Part shown: positions 1 to 8,532 of the stretch, piece by piece | Numbering within the stretch: the first letter of the stretch is position 1 | Layout of the letters: every line of letters begins with the position of its first letter | NCBI RefSeq assembly: GCF_014653785.1 | Contig: NZ_BNAS01000001.1 | Location: 667,898-731,897 of the forward strand | Direction: 5' to 3' | DNA: 64,000 nt | DNA from: Promicromonospora soli | Lineage (GTDB): Bacteria > Actinomycetota > Actinomycetes > Actinomycetales > Cellulomonadaceae | The notes under the pieces: model-generated | Database searches by the model: none | Seen by the model: the letters and a program-made list of their open reading frames with translations, nothing else | Told to the model about the DNA's origin: nothing | Position numbers and translations under genes: made by a program

Positions 1-2
1 AC

Positions 3-953
3 ATGCAGGGCGTCGACCTCGAACACCGGTACGGCCGCCCCATCCTGCCGTCGTCCCACGGCTACTGGACCACCGGTGGCATCATCGCCGCCGTGGTGGC
101 ACTCGCCACCGGGCACCTCTCCCCCGAGCTCGGCGCGTTCGTCGTCCTGGTCCCGATGGCCATCGCGTTCGCGCCGTTCATCCCGCGCGCCACGGACGTC
201 GCGGGGGTGTCCGACGGCGGACCCGGCCACGTGGTCCCGACGGAAGCCGCGGCTGCCACGTCGGGTCCTGTCCCGTCGGACGCAGCTCCGATCCCGTGGC
301 GGCCCATCTGGCTGGTAGGAGCGGGGCTGGTCGTGTTCTACATGGTCGACACCACAGCAGCGGCCTGGGGACCGGTCTACCTCGCGCGTTCGTTCGACGC
401 ACCCGGCAACCTGGTGGCGCTCGCCACCTTCCCCTACCTCGTGACGTCGATAGTGGTTCGCCTGGCGGGCGGGCAGCTCGTGACGCGGTTCGGCGTGGCT
501 CCGGTGCTCCGGATCGGAGCGATCATCGCCTGCGGGGCGCTGGCGCTGGTGGCGCTCGCGCCGTCGTGGCCCCTCGCGGTCGCCGGCTTCACGGTGCTCG
601 GCGCGGCGATCGCCCTCGTGGCGCCGCTCAGCTTCTCGGCCGCGGGCCGGATCGCCGCGGGCACGGCGGGCACGGCAGCCGACCCCGTTGCCGGTGCAGC
701 AACCGGCCCGGCGCCCGAGCCCGACCGTGCCCGTACCGACGCCGTGATCGCGCGCTTCAACCAGTTCAACTACGTGGGCGCGCTGCTCGGCTCGGTGGCC
801 ACCGGGTTCGTGGGGGCGGAAAACCTCCGCCTCGGGTTCGCCCTGCCCGCCGTCCTGGTGCTTGCGCTGGTGCCGCTCGCGCCGGCCTTCGCCCGCGGAA
901 CGCTGAAGCGTCCGGGCGGCCAACCGGTCGCCGGCCCGGTCAGCCGTCCGTAG
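3..953 (+). CDS. MFS transporter, 5' end missing
   Basis: The visible 316 residues are the middle and C-terminal part of a major facilitator permease. A stretch near the start (VDLEHRYGRPILPSSHGYW) resembles the loop before TM5 in sugar- or drug-type MFS proteins, and about eight hydrophobic segments follow. A 12-TM protein needs about 80-100 more residues, so the real start lies left of the window and the ATG at 3 is internal. A Pro/Ala-rich loop near residues 70-95 fits the central cytoplasmic loop. The gene converges on the PHP hydrolase gene with only 6 bases between the stop codons. The substrate cannot be told. Confidence 0.8.
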   Translation: MQGVDLEHRYGRPILPSSHGYWTTGGIIAAVVALATGHLSPELGAFVVLVPMAIAFAPFIPRATDVAGVSDGGPGHVVPTEAAAATSGPVPSDAAPIPWRPIWLVGAGLVVFYMVDTTAAAWGPVYLARSFDAPGNLVALATFPYLVTSIVVRLAGGQLVTRFGVAPVLRIGAIIACGALALVALAPSWPLAVAGFTVLGAAIALVAPLSFSAAGRIAAGTAGTAADPVAGAATGPAPEPDRARTDAVIARFNQFNYVGALLGSVATGFVGAENLRLGFALPAVLVLALVPLAPAFARGTLKRPGGQPVAGPVSRP

Positions 954-959
954 ATCAGC

Positions 960-2621
960 TCAGCGCACGTCGATGTAGATCGGGTTCGTGTAGAGCCAGG
1001 TGTCCGCCCACGGGTCGCCGTCGTTGTCGGCATGGGGCAGGGGTCCCGTGGGGTCGACCGACGCTCCGAGATAGCCGGCGCCGTGGCGGTTGCCGTCGCT
1101 GCCGCGCAGGCGGACGTAGCAGGACTCGGTGATGCGGCCGAGCGGGATGCGCAGGCCGTAGGTGCCGGAACGGCCGCTGGTGTCGACCTGCTCGACGACG
1201 CGCGTCTCGGGCGCACGCCAGGTGTCCCGGTCGGTCGACGGTCCCGTGACGGTGCCCCGGATCACGTCGAGGTGAGCGAGCCGGGGCAGCACCCCATGCG
1301 GGTTGGGCCGGTGCGCGCTGCGCACCGTGACCCTCAGCTCCACGGAGGTCCCGCGCTCCACAGTGAGCCGGCCGCCGAGAGTGGTGCCGGTGGCGCGATC
1401 CCGACCCGCGGCGACGAGCCGCACGTCGATTCCGTCCACGAGATGTCCGTGGTCCACCCAGACCCGGCCGCGGCGGAGGCCGCCCATGACGTCGAGATAG
1501 CCGTGCCGGGTCACGCCGACGTGGGTGCGGCTGAACTCGCCCGGCCAGAAGTCGCTTCCCGGCTGAGGTGTCCCGGTGTCGACGGGGGACGGCTTCCAGC
1601 CGAGGGAGTCGAAGGTCTCACCGGCCGGCATGTCGCCGTCGCGCCAGGTGTCCCAGATGGTGCGGTGGTTGTCGGAGTTGGACGTGATCGAGAACAGGGT
1701 GCCCTCGGCCAGCATCGCGTCCCACATGCCGCCGACGGTGGCAGTCATCCAGTCGAAGCCTCCGAACGTGCGGTAGGCCTCGAGCGGGTAGCCGGAGAAC
1801 GAGTCCGTACGCGGCGCGTTGCTGTACTCGCCCCGCTGGGCCCGCGTGCTGCCGCGGTACGCGACCCAGGCAGGATCGGCGTCGCCCTGGGCACCCGGCG
1901 CACCTTCCATGCCCACGCAGATGCCGGCCGCAGCGTCGCGCCACGCCCGCATCTCGTGGGGCGAGTCGATGCCGAGCCGGGACGGGTGGTTGGCCAGCAT
2001 GAGGACGTCGTCGACGTACCGGTCCGCCTTGCGGGCCGCGAGCCACCGCAGCGCCTCGACCGCGCGCCCCTCGTTCTCGGGCAGGTCGGCCGCCCAGCCG
2101 TTGAGCTTGCCGTCCCACAGGCGCTCGAACTCGCGCAGCAGCTCGACCTCGTGCTGACCGGGCGCGGCGAACACGGTGCCGTGCTCCGCAGCGGGGATGT
2201 ACCACTCCAGGCCCTGGAAGATGAGCTGGCGCGGGTTGAGGGCCCGCGCGGCCATGATCTCCGCGTGCTCGGCGGCGGCGCCCTTGTCGGCGTGCCCGAA
2301 GTTGCTGTGCTCGTTGAAGACCATCCAGTCGAGGCCGAACTGCGCGCCCTTCTTGGCCTGCTGGTCGAAGTCGTACTTGGCGTCGTGGCTGTACCGGGTG
2401 TGCACGTGGTGGTCGCCGACGAGCCACGCGAGCTGCGGGTCTCCGTGGCGGCCCGAGGCGGCGGCGGTACCGGCGTACGCGCCAGTGGCGAGCGCCAGCC
2501 CACCGACCATACCGAGACGCAGGAACGTGCGCCGCGAGGCGCCTTGGGGATCGAGGGACGAGGTCGGGACCGACGGGTCGGCCCAGCGTGGCAGGTCGGT
2601 GGCGCGGAACGGGGTGTGCAT
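960..2621 (-). CDS. Tat-exported PHP-domain metallohydrolase (CehA/McbA-like)
   Basis: A 553-residue protein with a twin-arginine signal (SRRTFLRL at residues 29-36) followed by a hydrophobic core and an Ala-rich cleavage region, so it is probably exported folded. The mature part opens with the PHP metal motif GDHHVHTRYSHD and a second metal site NEHSN, as in CehA/McbA-type phosphoesterase-like hydrolases. The ATG at 2621 was chosen because AGGAGG lies 6 bases upstream and the Tat motif then sits near the N-terminus; an in-frame ATG 16 codons earlier lacks this. The substrate is unknown. The nominal family contains carbamate and phosphoester hydrolases, and here it is a single gene. Confidence 0.85.
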   Translation of the reverse strand: MHTPFRATDLPRWADPSVPTSSLDPQGASRRTFLRLGMVGGLALATGAYAGTAAASGRHGDPQLAWLVGDHHVHTRYSHDAKYDFDQQAKKGAQFGLDWMVFNEHSNFGHADKGAAAEHAEIMAARALNPRQLIFQGLEWYIPAAEHGTVFAAPGQHEVELLREFERLWDGKLNGWAADLPENEGRAVEALRWLAARKADRYVDDVLMLANHPSRLGIDSPHEMRAWRDAAAGICVGMEGAPGAQGDADPAWVAYRGSTRAQRGEYSNAPRTDSFSGYPLEAYRTFGGFDWMTATVGGMWDAMLAEGTLFSITSNSDNHRTIWDTWRDGDMPAGETFDSLGWKPSPVDTGTPQPGSDFWPGEFSRTHVGVTRHGYLDVMGGLRRGRVWVDHGHLVDGIDVRLVAAGRDRATGTTLGGRLTVERGTSVELRVTVRSAHRPNPHGVLPRLAHLDVIRGTVTGPSTDRDTWRAPETRVVEQVDTSGRSGTYGLRIPLGRITESCYVRLRGSDGNRHGAGYLGASVDPTGPLPHADNDGDPWADTWLYTNPIYIDVR

Positions 2622-2788
2622 GGGTCCTCCTGGGGGGCGCACAGTGACAACACAGGCTCCCGCCGCCATGTTGCACCCGCATGAACGCCGGGTGTTGCGC
2701 GCGGGTCAGCCAGCGGTCGAGCCCGCGACCTCCGCTCGGACCGGGACCGGGGAGTCACGCCGGTGCGTGCCGAACCCGGGCGCCTCGG

Positions 2789-3550
2789 TCATCCGGCGGC
2801 GGCGCCGGTGGTCGCGCCGGACACGACGCGGACCAGGATGCGGCCGCACTCCTCGCAGCGCACCACGGCGTCGGGCGCCGCGGCCTTGATCGCCGCCACG
2901 TCGGCCGGCGGCAGGTCCATGCGGCAGCCCTCGCAACGGTTGCCGTTCAGCACCGCCGCACCCGTGCCGCCCAGCTGCGTGCGGATCTTCTCGTACAGCG
3001 TGACCAGCGCCTTGTCGAGCCCCTCGGCTCTCGTCTCCCGCTCGCCCGCGACCACCTGGACCTGCGCGTCGATGTCGGCCCAGCCGGCGTCGCGCTCGGC
3101 CTCGACCTTCGTCTTCTCCGCGACGAGCTCGTCGTTGGCGGCCTCGACCTTGGCGAGCGCGTCCTCGTGCGCCTCGAGCCGTTCCATGACGTCGAGCTCG
3201 ATCTCCTCCAGCGCCGCCTGGCGGGCGGCGAGCGACTTGAGCTCGTCGGTCAGCGCGACGGCGTCCTTGGCGCTCACGCCACCGGAGTCCAGCCGCTGCC
3301 GATCGCGGTCGGCTCGGGTGCGGACCTGCTCGACGTCGTTCTCCGCCTTGGTGAGCTCGCGCTTCAGGTCGGCCACCCGGGTGCGCGACTCGATGAGCGA
3401 CGTACGCAGGTCGACGATCCGGCCGTCGAGCTCGGTCAGCTTCGCGAGCGCGGGAAGGTTCTTGCGCTGGTGGGCGAGCTGCTGAGCCCGGGTGTCGAGC
3501 GCCTGGACCTCCAGCAGCCTGCGCTGGTCTTCGGGTGGTGCGGTAGCCAC
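2789..3550 (-). CDS. C4-type zinc-ribbon coiled-coil protein
   Basis: A 253-residue protein. Residues about 10-190 are highly charged with a long heptad-like pattern (coiled coil), followed by a zinc ribbon with CEGC (206-209) and CEEC (232-235). This is the architecture of the actinobacterial family usually found beside a Nif3-like gene, as here: the Nif3 gene is directly upstream on the same strand (66-base gap). GTG at 3550 is preferred (GAGAGGA about 8 bases upstream); a longer reading would need a TTG at 3589. The molecular function is unproven; nucleic-acid or protein scaffolding is usually proposed. Confidence 0.85.
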   Translation of the reverse strand: MATAPPEDQRRLLEVQALDTRAQQLAHQRKNLPALAKLTELDGRIVDLRTSLIESRTRVADLKRELTKAENDVEQVRTRADRDRQRLDSGGVSAKDAVALTDELKSLAARQAALEEIELDVMERLEAHEDALAKVEAANDELVAEKTKVEAERDAGWADIDAQVQVVAGERETRAEGLDKALVTLYEKIRTQLGGTGAAVLNGNRCEGCRMDLPPADVAAIKAAAPDAVVRCEECGRILVRVVSGATTGAAAG

Positions 3551-3635
3551 GGGAGGCGTCCTCTCGGTCGGGTTCTGGGGGTGGTCCAACGCTACCTCGC
3601 GCCCGCCCGAGTGGAGTCCACTCGCTCAGCCGGGG

Positions 3636-4619
3636 TCAGCGGGAGGGGACCTGGCCCGTCCACGGGTCGGTCACGAGCTCACTGACGCGCGCCTCGACCG
3701 TGAACCCCGCTGCCGCGAGCGCCGCTGCGAGGTCCTCGACGGCGTAGCGCAGCCAGGGCCATTCGCTCGCGTAGTGGGCGGTGTCGACGAGGAACGGGGT
3801 GCCCGCAGGCCCGGGGGCGCCCGCGGCGCGAGACTCGAACTCGGCCCGTTCGCGCAGCTCGGACGCCGGGTGGTGGCGCAGGTCCGAGGTGACGTAGACG
3901 TCGGCGGCGGCGGCGCGGACGGCGTCGAAGTAGCCGTCGCCGGACCCGCCGAGGACGGCGGCCGTGGTCACCATCGCGTCCGGGTCACCGGAGAACCGGA
4001 CGCCCTGGGCGGTGGCGGGCAGCGCGGCCGCGACGCGTCGGGCGAAGCCGGCGAGCGTGGTGGGTTCGGCGAGGCGTCCGACGCGGCCGATGCCGCGGTC
4101 CGTGCCGTAGTCCGTCCCGTGACCCGCGCCGGGGGCCAGGCCGTGGGACAGGTCGTGCGTCTCGCCGGCGGCGCTCACCTCGAGCGGCCGTCGGTCGGTG
4201 ATGCCGACCAGGTCGGCGAGGGCGTCCGCTACGCCGCGCGGTGCGGCGTCGGCGTTGGTGTGCGCGACGTGCAGGGCGCAGCCGCCGGTCAGCAGCCGGT
4301 GCACCACTGACCCCTTGAACGTGGTGGCGGCCACGGAGCTCACGCCGCGCAGGAACAGCGGGTGATGGGTGACGAGCAGGTCAGCACCCCAGTCCAGGGC
4401 CTGGTCGACGACCGCGGTCACCGGGTCGACGGCGAACAGCACCTTGCGCACGGCGGCGGCCGGGTCGCCGGCGACCAGTCCGACGGCGTCCCACCCCTCC
4501 GCCGTCGACGGCGGGTAGAGGCCGTCGAGGGCGCCGACCACCTGCGCCAGCGTGGGGTGTGCGGTACCGCTGGAGTTGTCTGGCCTCGACCCGTCGCGTG
4601 CGGGGGCGTCGCTGCTCAC
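3636..4619 (-). CDS. Nif3-like dinuclear metal centre protein
   Basis: Nif3/YqfO/YbgI family, about 327 residues. Visible metal-site motifs are THHPLFLRG (His pair near 85-86), HTNAD, and the C-terminal DTAHYASEW, spaced as in hexameric Nif3 proteins. Family function is unsettled; GTP cyclohydrolase type I-like and nucleotide-modification roles have been suggested. The GTG at 4619 has no clear ribosome site, so either a leaderless start or a TTG at 4640 is possible. It is divergent from luxS across a 114-base gap and probably cotranscribed with the zinc-ribbon gene that follows it. Confidence 0.85.
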   Translation of the reverse strand: MSSDAPARDGSRPDNSSGTAHPTLAQVVGALDGLYPPSTAEGWDAVGLVAGDPAAAVRKVLFAVDPVTAVVDQALDWGADLLVTHHPLFLRGVSSVAATTFKGSVVHRLLTGGCALHVAHTNADAAPRGVADALADLVGITDRRPLEVSAAGETHDLSHGLAPGAGHGTDYGTDRGIGRVGRLAEPTTLAGFARRVAAALPATAQGVRFSGDPDAMVTTAAVLGGSGDGYFDAVRAAAADVYVTSDLRHHPASELRERAEFESRAAGAPGPAGTPFLVDTAHYASEWPWLRYAVEDLAAALAAAGFTVEARVSELVTDPWTGQVPSR

Positions 4620-4682
4620 GCGATGCAGCGTAGTACGCAAGGCTGTGCGCGGCGTGTCTGTGCGGATCGCCTGAAGGTCGGG

Positions 4683-4719
4683 CGCTGACGGTCGGCCGCT
4701 GACGGTCGGCCGCTGACGG
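4683..4719. repeat. 14-bp tandem repeat in luxS promoter
   Basis: Unit CGCTGACGGTCGGC occurs at 4683-4696 and 4697-4710, then a 9-base partial copy at 4711-4719. Each copy carries a CTGACG hexamer that could serve as a -35 element, so copy number could shift promoter spacing. Confidence 0.85.
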
Positions 4720-4733
4720 CATAGGCTCGGGTC
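4699..4733 (+). promoter_or_regulatory. Predicted leaderless promoter of luxS
   Basis: CTGACG at 4699-4704 and TAGGCT at 4722-4727 are 17 bases apart. The -10 hexamer fits TANNNT and ends 6 bases before the GTG start at 4734, the spacing typical of actinobacterial leaderless mRNAs. No GGAGG precedes the GTG. The -35 lies within a tandem repeat. Confidence 0.5.
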
Positions 4734-5300
4734 GTGACCGAGTCAGCACCCCGCATGAACGTCGAGTCGTTCAACCTGGACCACCGCGCCGTCGCCGCCC
4801 CGTACGTGCGGCTGGCCGACCGCAAGCAGCTCGCGGGAGGGGACGTGATCGTCAAGTACGACGTGCGGTTCACGCAGCCCAACACCGCGCACCTGGAGAT
4901 GCCGACGGTGCACTCCCTGGAGCACCTGTTCGCCGAGCACTCGCGCAACCACTCCGACGCTGTCCTGGACTTCTCCCCCATGGGCTGCCAGACCGGCTTC
5001 TACCTGATGCTGCAGGGCGAGCCCGCCTACGAGGACGTCCTGGGTCTGGTCGAGGCGACGATGCGCGACATCGTCGCCGCCAACGAGGTACCCGCGGCCA
5101 ACGAGGTGCAGTGCGGGTGGGGGGCGAACCATTCGCTGGCCGGAGCCCAGGAGGCGGCGTCAGTGTTCCTCTCGGCGCGCGGCGTGTGGTCGCAGGTGTT
5201 CGGTGACGGAGCCCCGGGCGAGGCGTCGGCCGAGGACGCGGCTGCGCGGGATGCGGCTGCGCGGGAGGCGGCTGCGCGCGACGCGGCCACCGGCCAGTGA
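4734..5300 (+). CDS. luxS: S-ribosylhomocysteine lyase LuxS
   Basis: LuxS splits S-ribosylhomocysteine into homocysteine and the autoinducer-2 precursor DPD. The metal ligands are visible as HSLEH (His60, His64) and Cys127 (EVQCGWG); the catalytic Cys is Cys85 in SPMGCQTGF. At 188 residues it is about 25-30 residues longer than usual because of an Ala/Arg/Asp/Glu-rich C-terminal tail built from short repeats. Its stop codon overlaps the GTG of mtnN, so both steps of S-adenosylhomocysteine recycling are translated together. Whether it serves signalling or only the activated methyl cycle cannot be decided here. Confidence 0.97.
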   Translation: MTESAPRMNVESFNLDHRAVAAPYVRLADRKQLAGGDVIVKYDVRFTQPNTAHLEMPTVHSLEHLFAEHSRNHSDAVLDFSPMGCQTGFYLMLQGEPAYEDVLGLVEATMRDIVAANEVPAANEVQCGWGANHSLAGAQEAASVFLSARGVWSQVFGDGAPGEASAEDAAARDAAAREAAARDAATGQ

Positions 5301-6025
5301 CCGCCGAAGGACCCGTCGCCGTCGTGCTCGTCGCGATGGACGACGAGGCCGCGCCCTTCCTCTCCCTCGCGTCCGAGGTGGGCGAGCCGGAACGCGTGGG
5401 CCTCGCCGAGCACCGGCGCATCATGCTGGCCGGCCGGCCGGTCGTGCTGGTGCGCACCGGCATCGGCTTCGTCAACGCGACGTCCGCCGGCGTGAGCGCG
5501 ATCCTGCGCCACGGCGCGGACGTGCCGCTGATCAGCGCGGGCAGTGCGGGCGGGCTCGCGAAGGACGTCGCCGTGGGCGACGTCGTGCTGGGCGCCCGCC
5601 TGGTGAACGCGGACGCCGACGCCCGCGCCTTCGGGTACGTGCTCGGCCAGGTCCCGGGCATGCCCGAGGCGTACGACGCCGCCCCCGGGCTTGCCGACGC
5701 CGTCCGGCGCGCTGCGGCGACTCTCGACGCCGGGGCCCCGGAGCCACTGGTCCTGCGCGAGGGCACCATCGGGTCCGGCGAGAAGTTCGCGACCGCTGAC
5801 CTGGCGCTGCGGCTGCGCGCGGACTTCCCCGACATGCTCGCCATCGACATGGAGTCGGCAGCGCTGGCGCAGCTGTGCCACAACTTCGGCGTCGACTTCG
5901 TGTCCGTGCGTGCCGTCTCGGACCTGTGCGCACCAGACGGAACCGAGTTCCTCACCCACGTGGACGACGCCGCGGCGCGCTCCGCGCGGGTGGTCACCGC
6001 AGCGCTCGGCCTGCTGCCCGCCTGA
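5297..6025 (+). CDS. mtnN: 5'-methylthioadenosine/S-adenosylhomocysteine nucleosidase
   Basis: A 242-residue MTA/SAH nucleosidase, which removes adenine from S-adenosylhomocysteine to give the LuxS substrate. Family motifs are AMDDEAAPF at the N-terminus (general-acid region), TGIGFVNAT, the purine/ribose motif [11 protein letters not shown] and the catalytic Asp in RAVSDL. The GTG start overlaps the luxS stop by 4 bases (GTGA), implying translational coupling. It converges on the polymerase gene, ending 21 bases short of it. Confidence 0.93.
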   Translation: MTAEGPVAVVLVAMDDEAAPFLSLASEVGEPERVGLAEHRRIMLAGRPVVLVRTGIGFVNATSAGVSAILRHGADVPLISAGSAGGLAKDVAVGDVVLGARLVNADADARAFGYVLGQVPGMPEAYDAAPGLADAVRRAAATLDAGAPEPLVLREGTIGSGEKFATADLALRLRADFPDMLAIDMESAALAQLCHNFGVDFVSVRAVSDLCAPDGTEFLTHVDDAAARSARVVTAALGLLPA

Positions 6026-6045
6026 CCGGCCACGCGAGCGATGGT

Positions 6046-7893
6046 TCAGCCCTTCGCGTCCGCGTAGCTCTCCGTCACGGCGACGCTGAGCGGGAAGTCC
6101 ACCGGGAAGTCGCCGAAGAGGAGCCGGCCGGCCTCTTCGGCGGCGGCCCGCACCTCCTGTGCGACGACATCGCCGAGGGCTGCCGGGGCGTGCACCACCA
6201 CCTCGTCGTGCAGGAAGAACACCAGGTGCGGTCGGCGATCGAACGGCGCGGGCGCCAGCCCAGGCTGGGCGCTGTCAGTGGCCTCCCCCAGCGCCCAGAG
6301 CCGACGGCGGATCGACGCGATCCAGCACAGCGCCCACTCGGCGGCGGTACCCTGGACCACGAAGTTACGGGTGAACCGACCCCAGGAGCGCGTCTGGCTG
6401 CGAGCGCGTGACTGGGCGTCGGCCCCGGCGTCCTCGTCGAAAGCAGAGCCCTGTACGGCTGCCCACGACTCCCCCGGCCGGGGCGAGCTGCGGCCGAGCC
6501 GGGTGCTGACCACCTCGCCGCGCTCCCCGGCTCGCGCCGCGCGCTCGACCAGGTCGATGGCCTGCGGGAACGCGCGGGCGAGCCGCGGCAGCACCTGCGC
6601 GCTCACGCCCGTGGTGCCGCCGTACATGGCGCCGAGCATGCCGACCTTCGCGTGCTCCCGGGAGTCGACGGCGCCCGTCGCCACGATCCCCGCGTACATG
6701 TCGGTGCTCGCTCCGTCCTTGCTGCGGCCGGCCGCGGCCATGCGCTCGTCGCGGGCCAGAGCGGCCAGCACGCGCGGCTCGAGCTGGGCGGCGTCGGCCA
6801 CGACGAAGGTCCAGCCCGGGTCTGCGACCACCGCTCGCCGGACGTTGTGCGGTAGCTGCAGCGCGCCGCCACCCGTGCTCGCCCAGCGGCCCGTGACCAC
6901 GCCGCCCACCACGTACTCCATGCGGAACCGGCCGTCCGGCGCCCAGGTGTCCAGCCAGTTCCAGCCGTTCGCCGTGTAGAGGCGGTACAGCCCCTTGTAC
7001 TCCAGGAGCGGGGCGATCACCGGGTGGTCGAGCTTCTCCAGCTCCCACTTGCGCAGGCTGCGAGCGCCCACGCCCGCGTACTCCATGGCGCGCAGCAGGT
7101 CGGGATGTGAGTCGGGGTTGAGCGTGGGCGGGGCGTCGAGGGCTTCCCGGATCCGGTTGGCCAGGTCTTCCAGCTTCGCGGGGCGTGCACCCGGCCGGGG
7201 CCGTGGGCCGAGCGCCTCGGTGAGGATCTCGTCGTGGATGTCGCCGCGCCACGGGAGTCCGGCGTGGTGCATCTCGGCTGCCGCGAGCGCCCCGGCGGAC
7301 TCGGCCGCGAGCAGGAGCCTGAGGCGGCCGGCGTCGGTGCTGTCCTTGAGCGCCACCAGCTGGGCGGCCAGCTCTGCCGCGGGGTCGAGGGACTCGTCAC
7401 CCGGCCCTTCACCGGGCGCGTGCGTGCCGCCTCGGGCGGCTTCATCCCTGGCGCCGCGGGCGGGTTCGGACCGGGGCGCGGGCGCACTGATCTCGCCGAG
7501 GTCGAAGAGCGGCTCGGAACCGGGATGGCGTTCGGGGCGGACCAGAGCGGCGGCCGTCGGGCCGCCGGGGGGCGGGACCGGGGCCAACCGGTCCCAGGCC
7601 GTGGGTCCTGCCTCGGCGAGGGCCGTGTGTGCGGCCAGTGCAGAGCGGCGCAGGACCGCGTGCGCGAGCCGGAGGTCGTGCGCGCGGTCGACCCGGACAC
7701 TGTCGGCGAGGAGGGCCGGGTACCAGTTGTTCGTGTCGTCCCAGGTCCAGCGGACGTGGGACGGCTCGTGGGCCGCCACCTCGTGAGCCAGGCGGGACGC
7801 CTCGACGATGCGCGGCTCGCCCGCGGGCGCACCGGAGTCGGAAACCGACCGGAGGCCGATATCCGAACCTTCCCGCGAGATCACCGTGTGCAC
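6046..7893 (-). CDS. Family A DNA polymerase, PolA-like without 5' exonuclease
   Basis: A 615-residue family A polymerase of the actinobacterial class annotated as bifunctional 3'-5' exonuclease/DNA polymerase. Polymerase motif A is VADAAQLEPR near residue 366 (family DYSQIELR, so altered), motif B contains KVGMLGAMYGG, and motif C is HDEVVVH near residue 562. The N-terminal third is an exonuclease-like fold with an unusually Pro/Gly/Glu-rich insert. The 5'-3' flap nuclease domain of true Pol I is absent, so this is an accessory paralogue, probably in repair or damage tolerance. The start is a GTG at 7893. Confidence 0.85.
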   Translation of the reverse strand: MHTVISREGSDIGLRSVSDSGAPAGEPRIVEASRLAHEVAAHEPSHVRWTWDDTNNWYPALLADSVRVDRAHDLRLAHAVLRRSALAAHTALAEAGPTAWDRLAPVPPPGGPTAAALVRPERHPGSEPLFDLGEISAPAPRSEPARGARDEAARGGTHAPGEGPGDESLDPAAELAAQLVALKDSTDAGRLRLLLAAESAGALAAAEMHHAGLPWRGDIHDEILTEALGPRPRPGARPAKLEDLANRIREALDAPPTLNPDSHPDLLRAMEYAGVGARSLRKWELEKLDHPVIAPLLEYKGLYRLYTANGWNWLDTWAPDGRFRMEYVVGGVVTGRWASTGGGALQLPHNVRRAVVADPGWTFVVADAAQLEPRVLAALARDERMAAAGRSKDGASTDMYAGIVATGAVDSREHAKVGMLGAMYGGTTGVSAQVLPRLARAFPQAIDLVERAARAGERGEVVSTRLGRSSPRPGESWAAVQGSAFDEDAGADAQSRARSQTRSWGRFTRNFVVQGTAAEWALCWIASIRRRLWALGEATDSAQPGLAPAPFDRRPHLVFFLHDEVVVHAPAALGDVVAQEVRAAAEEAGRLLFGDFPVDFPLSVAVTESYADAKG

Positions 7894-7962
7894 GGGCTCA
7901 GTCTGCCGTGAGCCACTGACAGTCGGCGGCCGGTCCCGCAGCGCCGACAGATCAGGCGGTGG

Positions 7963-8502
7963 TCACAGCTGCTTCGTCATGAACAGCGAGTCCCCATGGA
8001 CCTCGTCGGGTTCCACGCGGTCGGTCTGGATGAACCCGAGCTTCGCCAGCACCCCGCGGGAAGCAGCGTTCCAGTCCCGGACCGTAGCCCACAGCCGCCG
8101 GTACCCCGACGCCTGCGCCCAGCCGAGGACCGCCCACGAAGCCTCGGTCGCATACCCCTGGCCCCAGGCCCTGCGAAGCAGCTCGAATGCGAGTTCCGGC
8201 TCGTTCTCCCGGCCATGAGTGTTCTCGATCAGGCCGCAGTAGCCGATGACGTCACCGGATCCCTTCAGTTCCGCTGCCGGCAGCCCGAGAAAGTCGGATT
8301 CCGACCGGCTGCGGATCCAGTCCTCGACATCTTCGACAGTAGGGCGGCCATCTGCGCCGATCCGACGATGCGGAGGGACACGAGGATCACGCTCGGTCCA
8401 CATCTCGTGCTGGACAACGGCCTCGGACACTCGCCAGGGCCGGAGCAGCAGCCGTTCGGTCTCGAGCACGATCGCCCGCCCGCACGCGCTGGGATGCTCC
8501 AT
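7963..8502 (-). CDS. GNAT family N-acetyltransferase
   Basis: A 179-residue RimJ/RimL-type GNAT. It begins with the typical ETERLLLRPW strand and has the acetyl-CoA loop region ELAFELLRRAWGQGYATEA, followed by NAASRGVLAKLGF (NxxSxxxxekxGF pattern). The acceptor cannot be inferred. It lies 31 bases beyond the end of the SWIM gene on the same strand, so it may be read through from the long upstream operon, although it is not part of the conserved set. Confidence 0.85.
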   Translation of the reverse strand: MEHPSACGRAIVLETERLLLRPWRVSEAVVQHEMWTERDPRVPPHRRIGADGRPTVEDVEDWIRSRSESDFLGLPAAELKGSGDVIGYCGLIENTHGRENEPELAFELLRRAWGQGYATEASWAVLGWAQASGYRRLWATVRDWNAASRGVLAKLGFIQTDRVEPDEVHGDSLFMTKQL

Positions 8503-8532
8503 GGCGCCGAACGTATCAGGCTCCTCGCCGAC

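Noticed and set aside
1032-2684. 550-codon open frame on the plus strand over the PHP hydrolase gene
   Set aside because: GC-rich third positions open the opposite strand; no recognisable domain, and the minus-strand gene has clear motifs.
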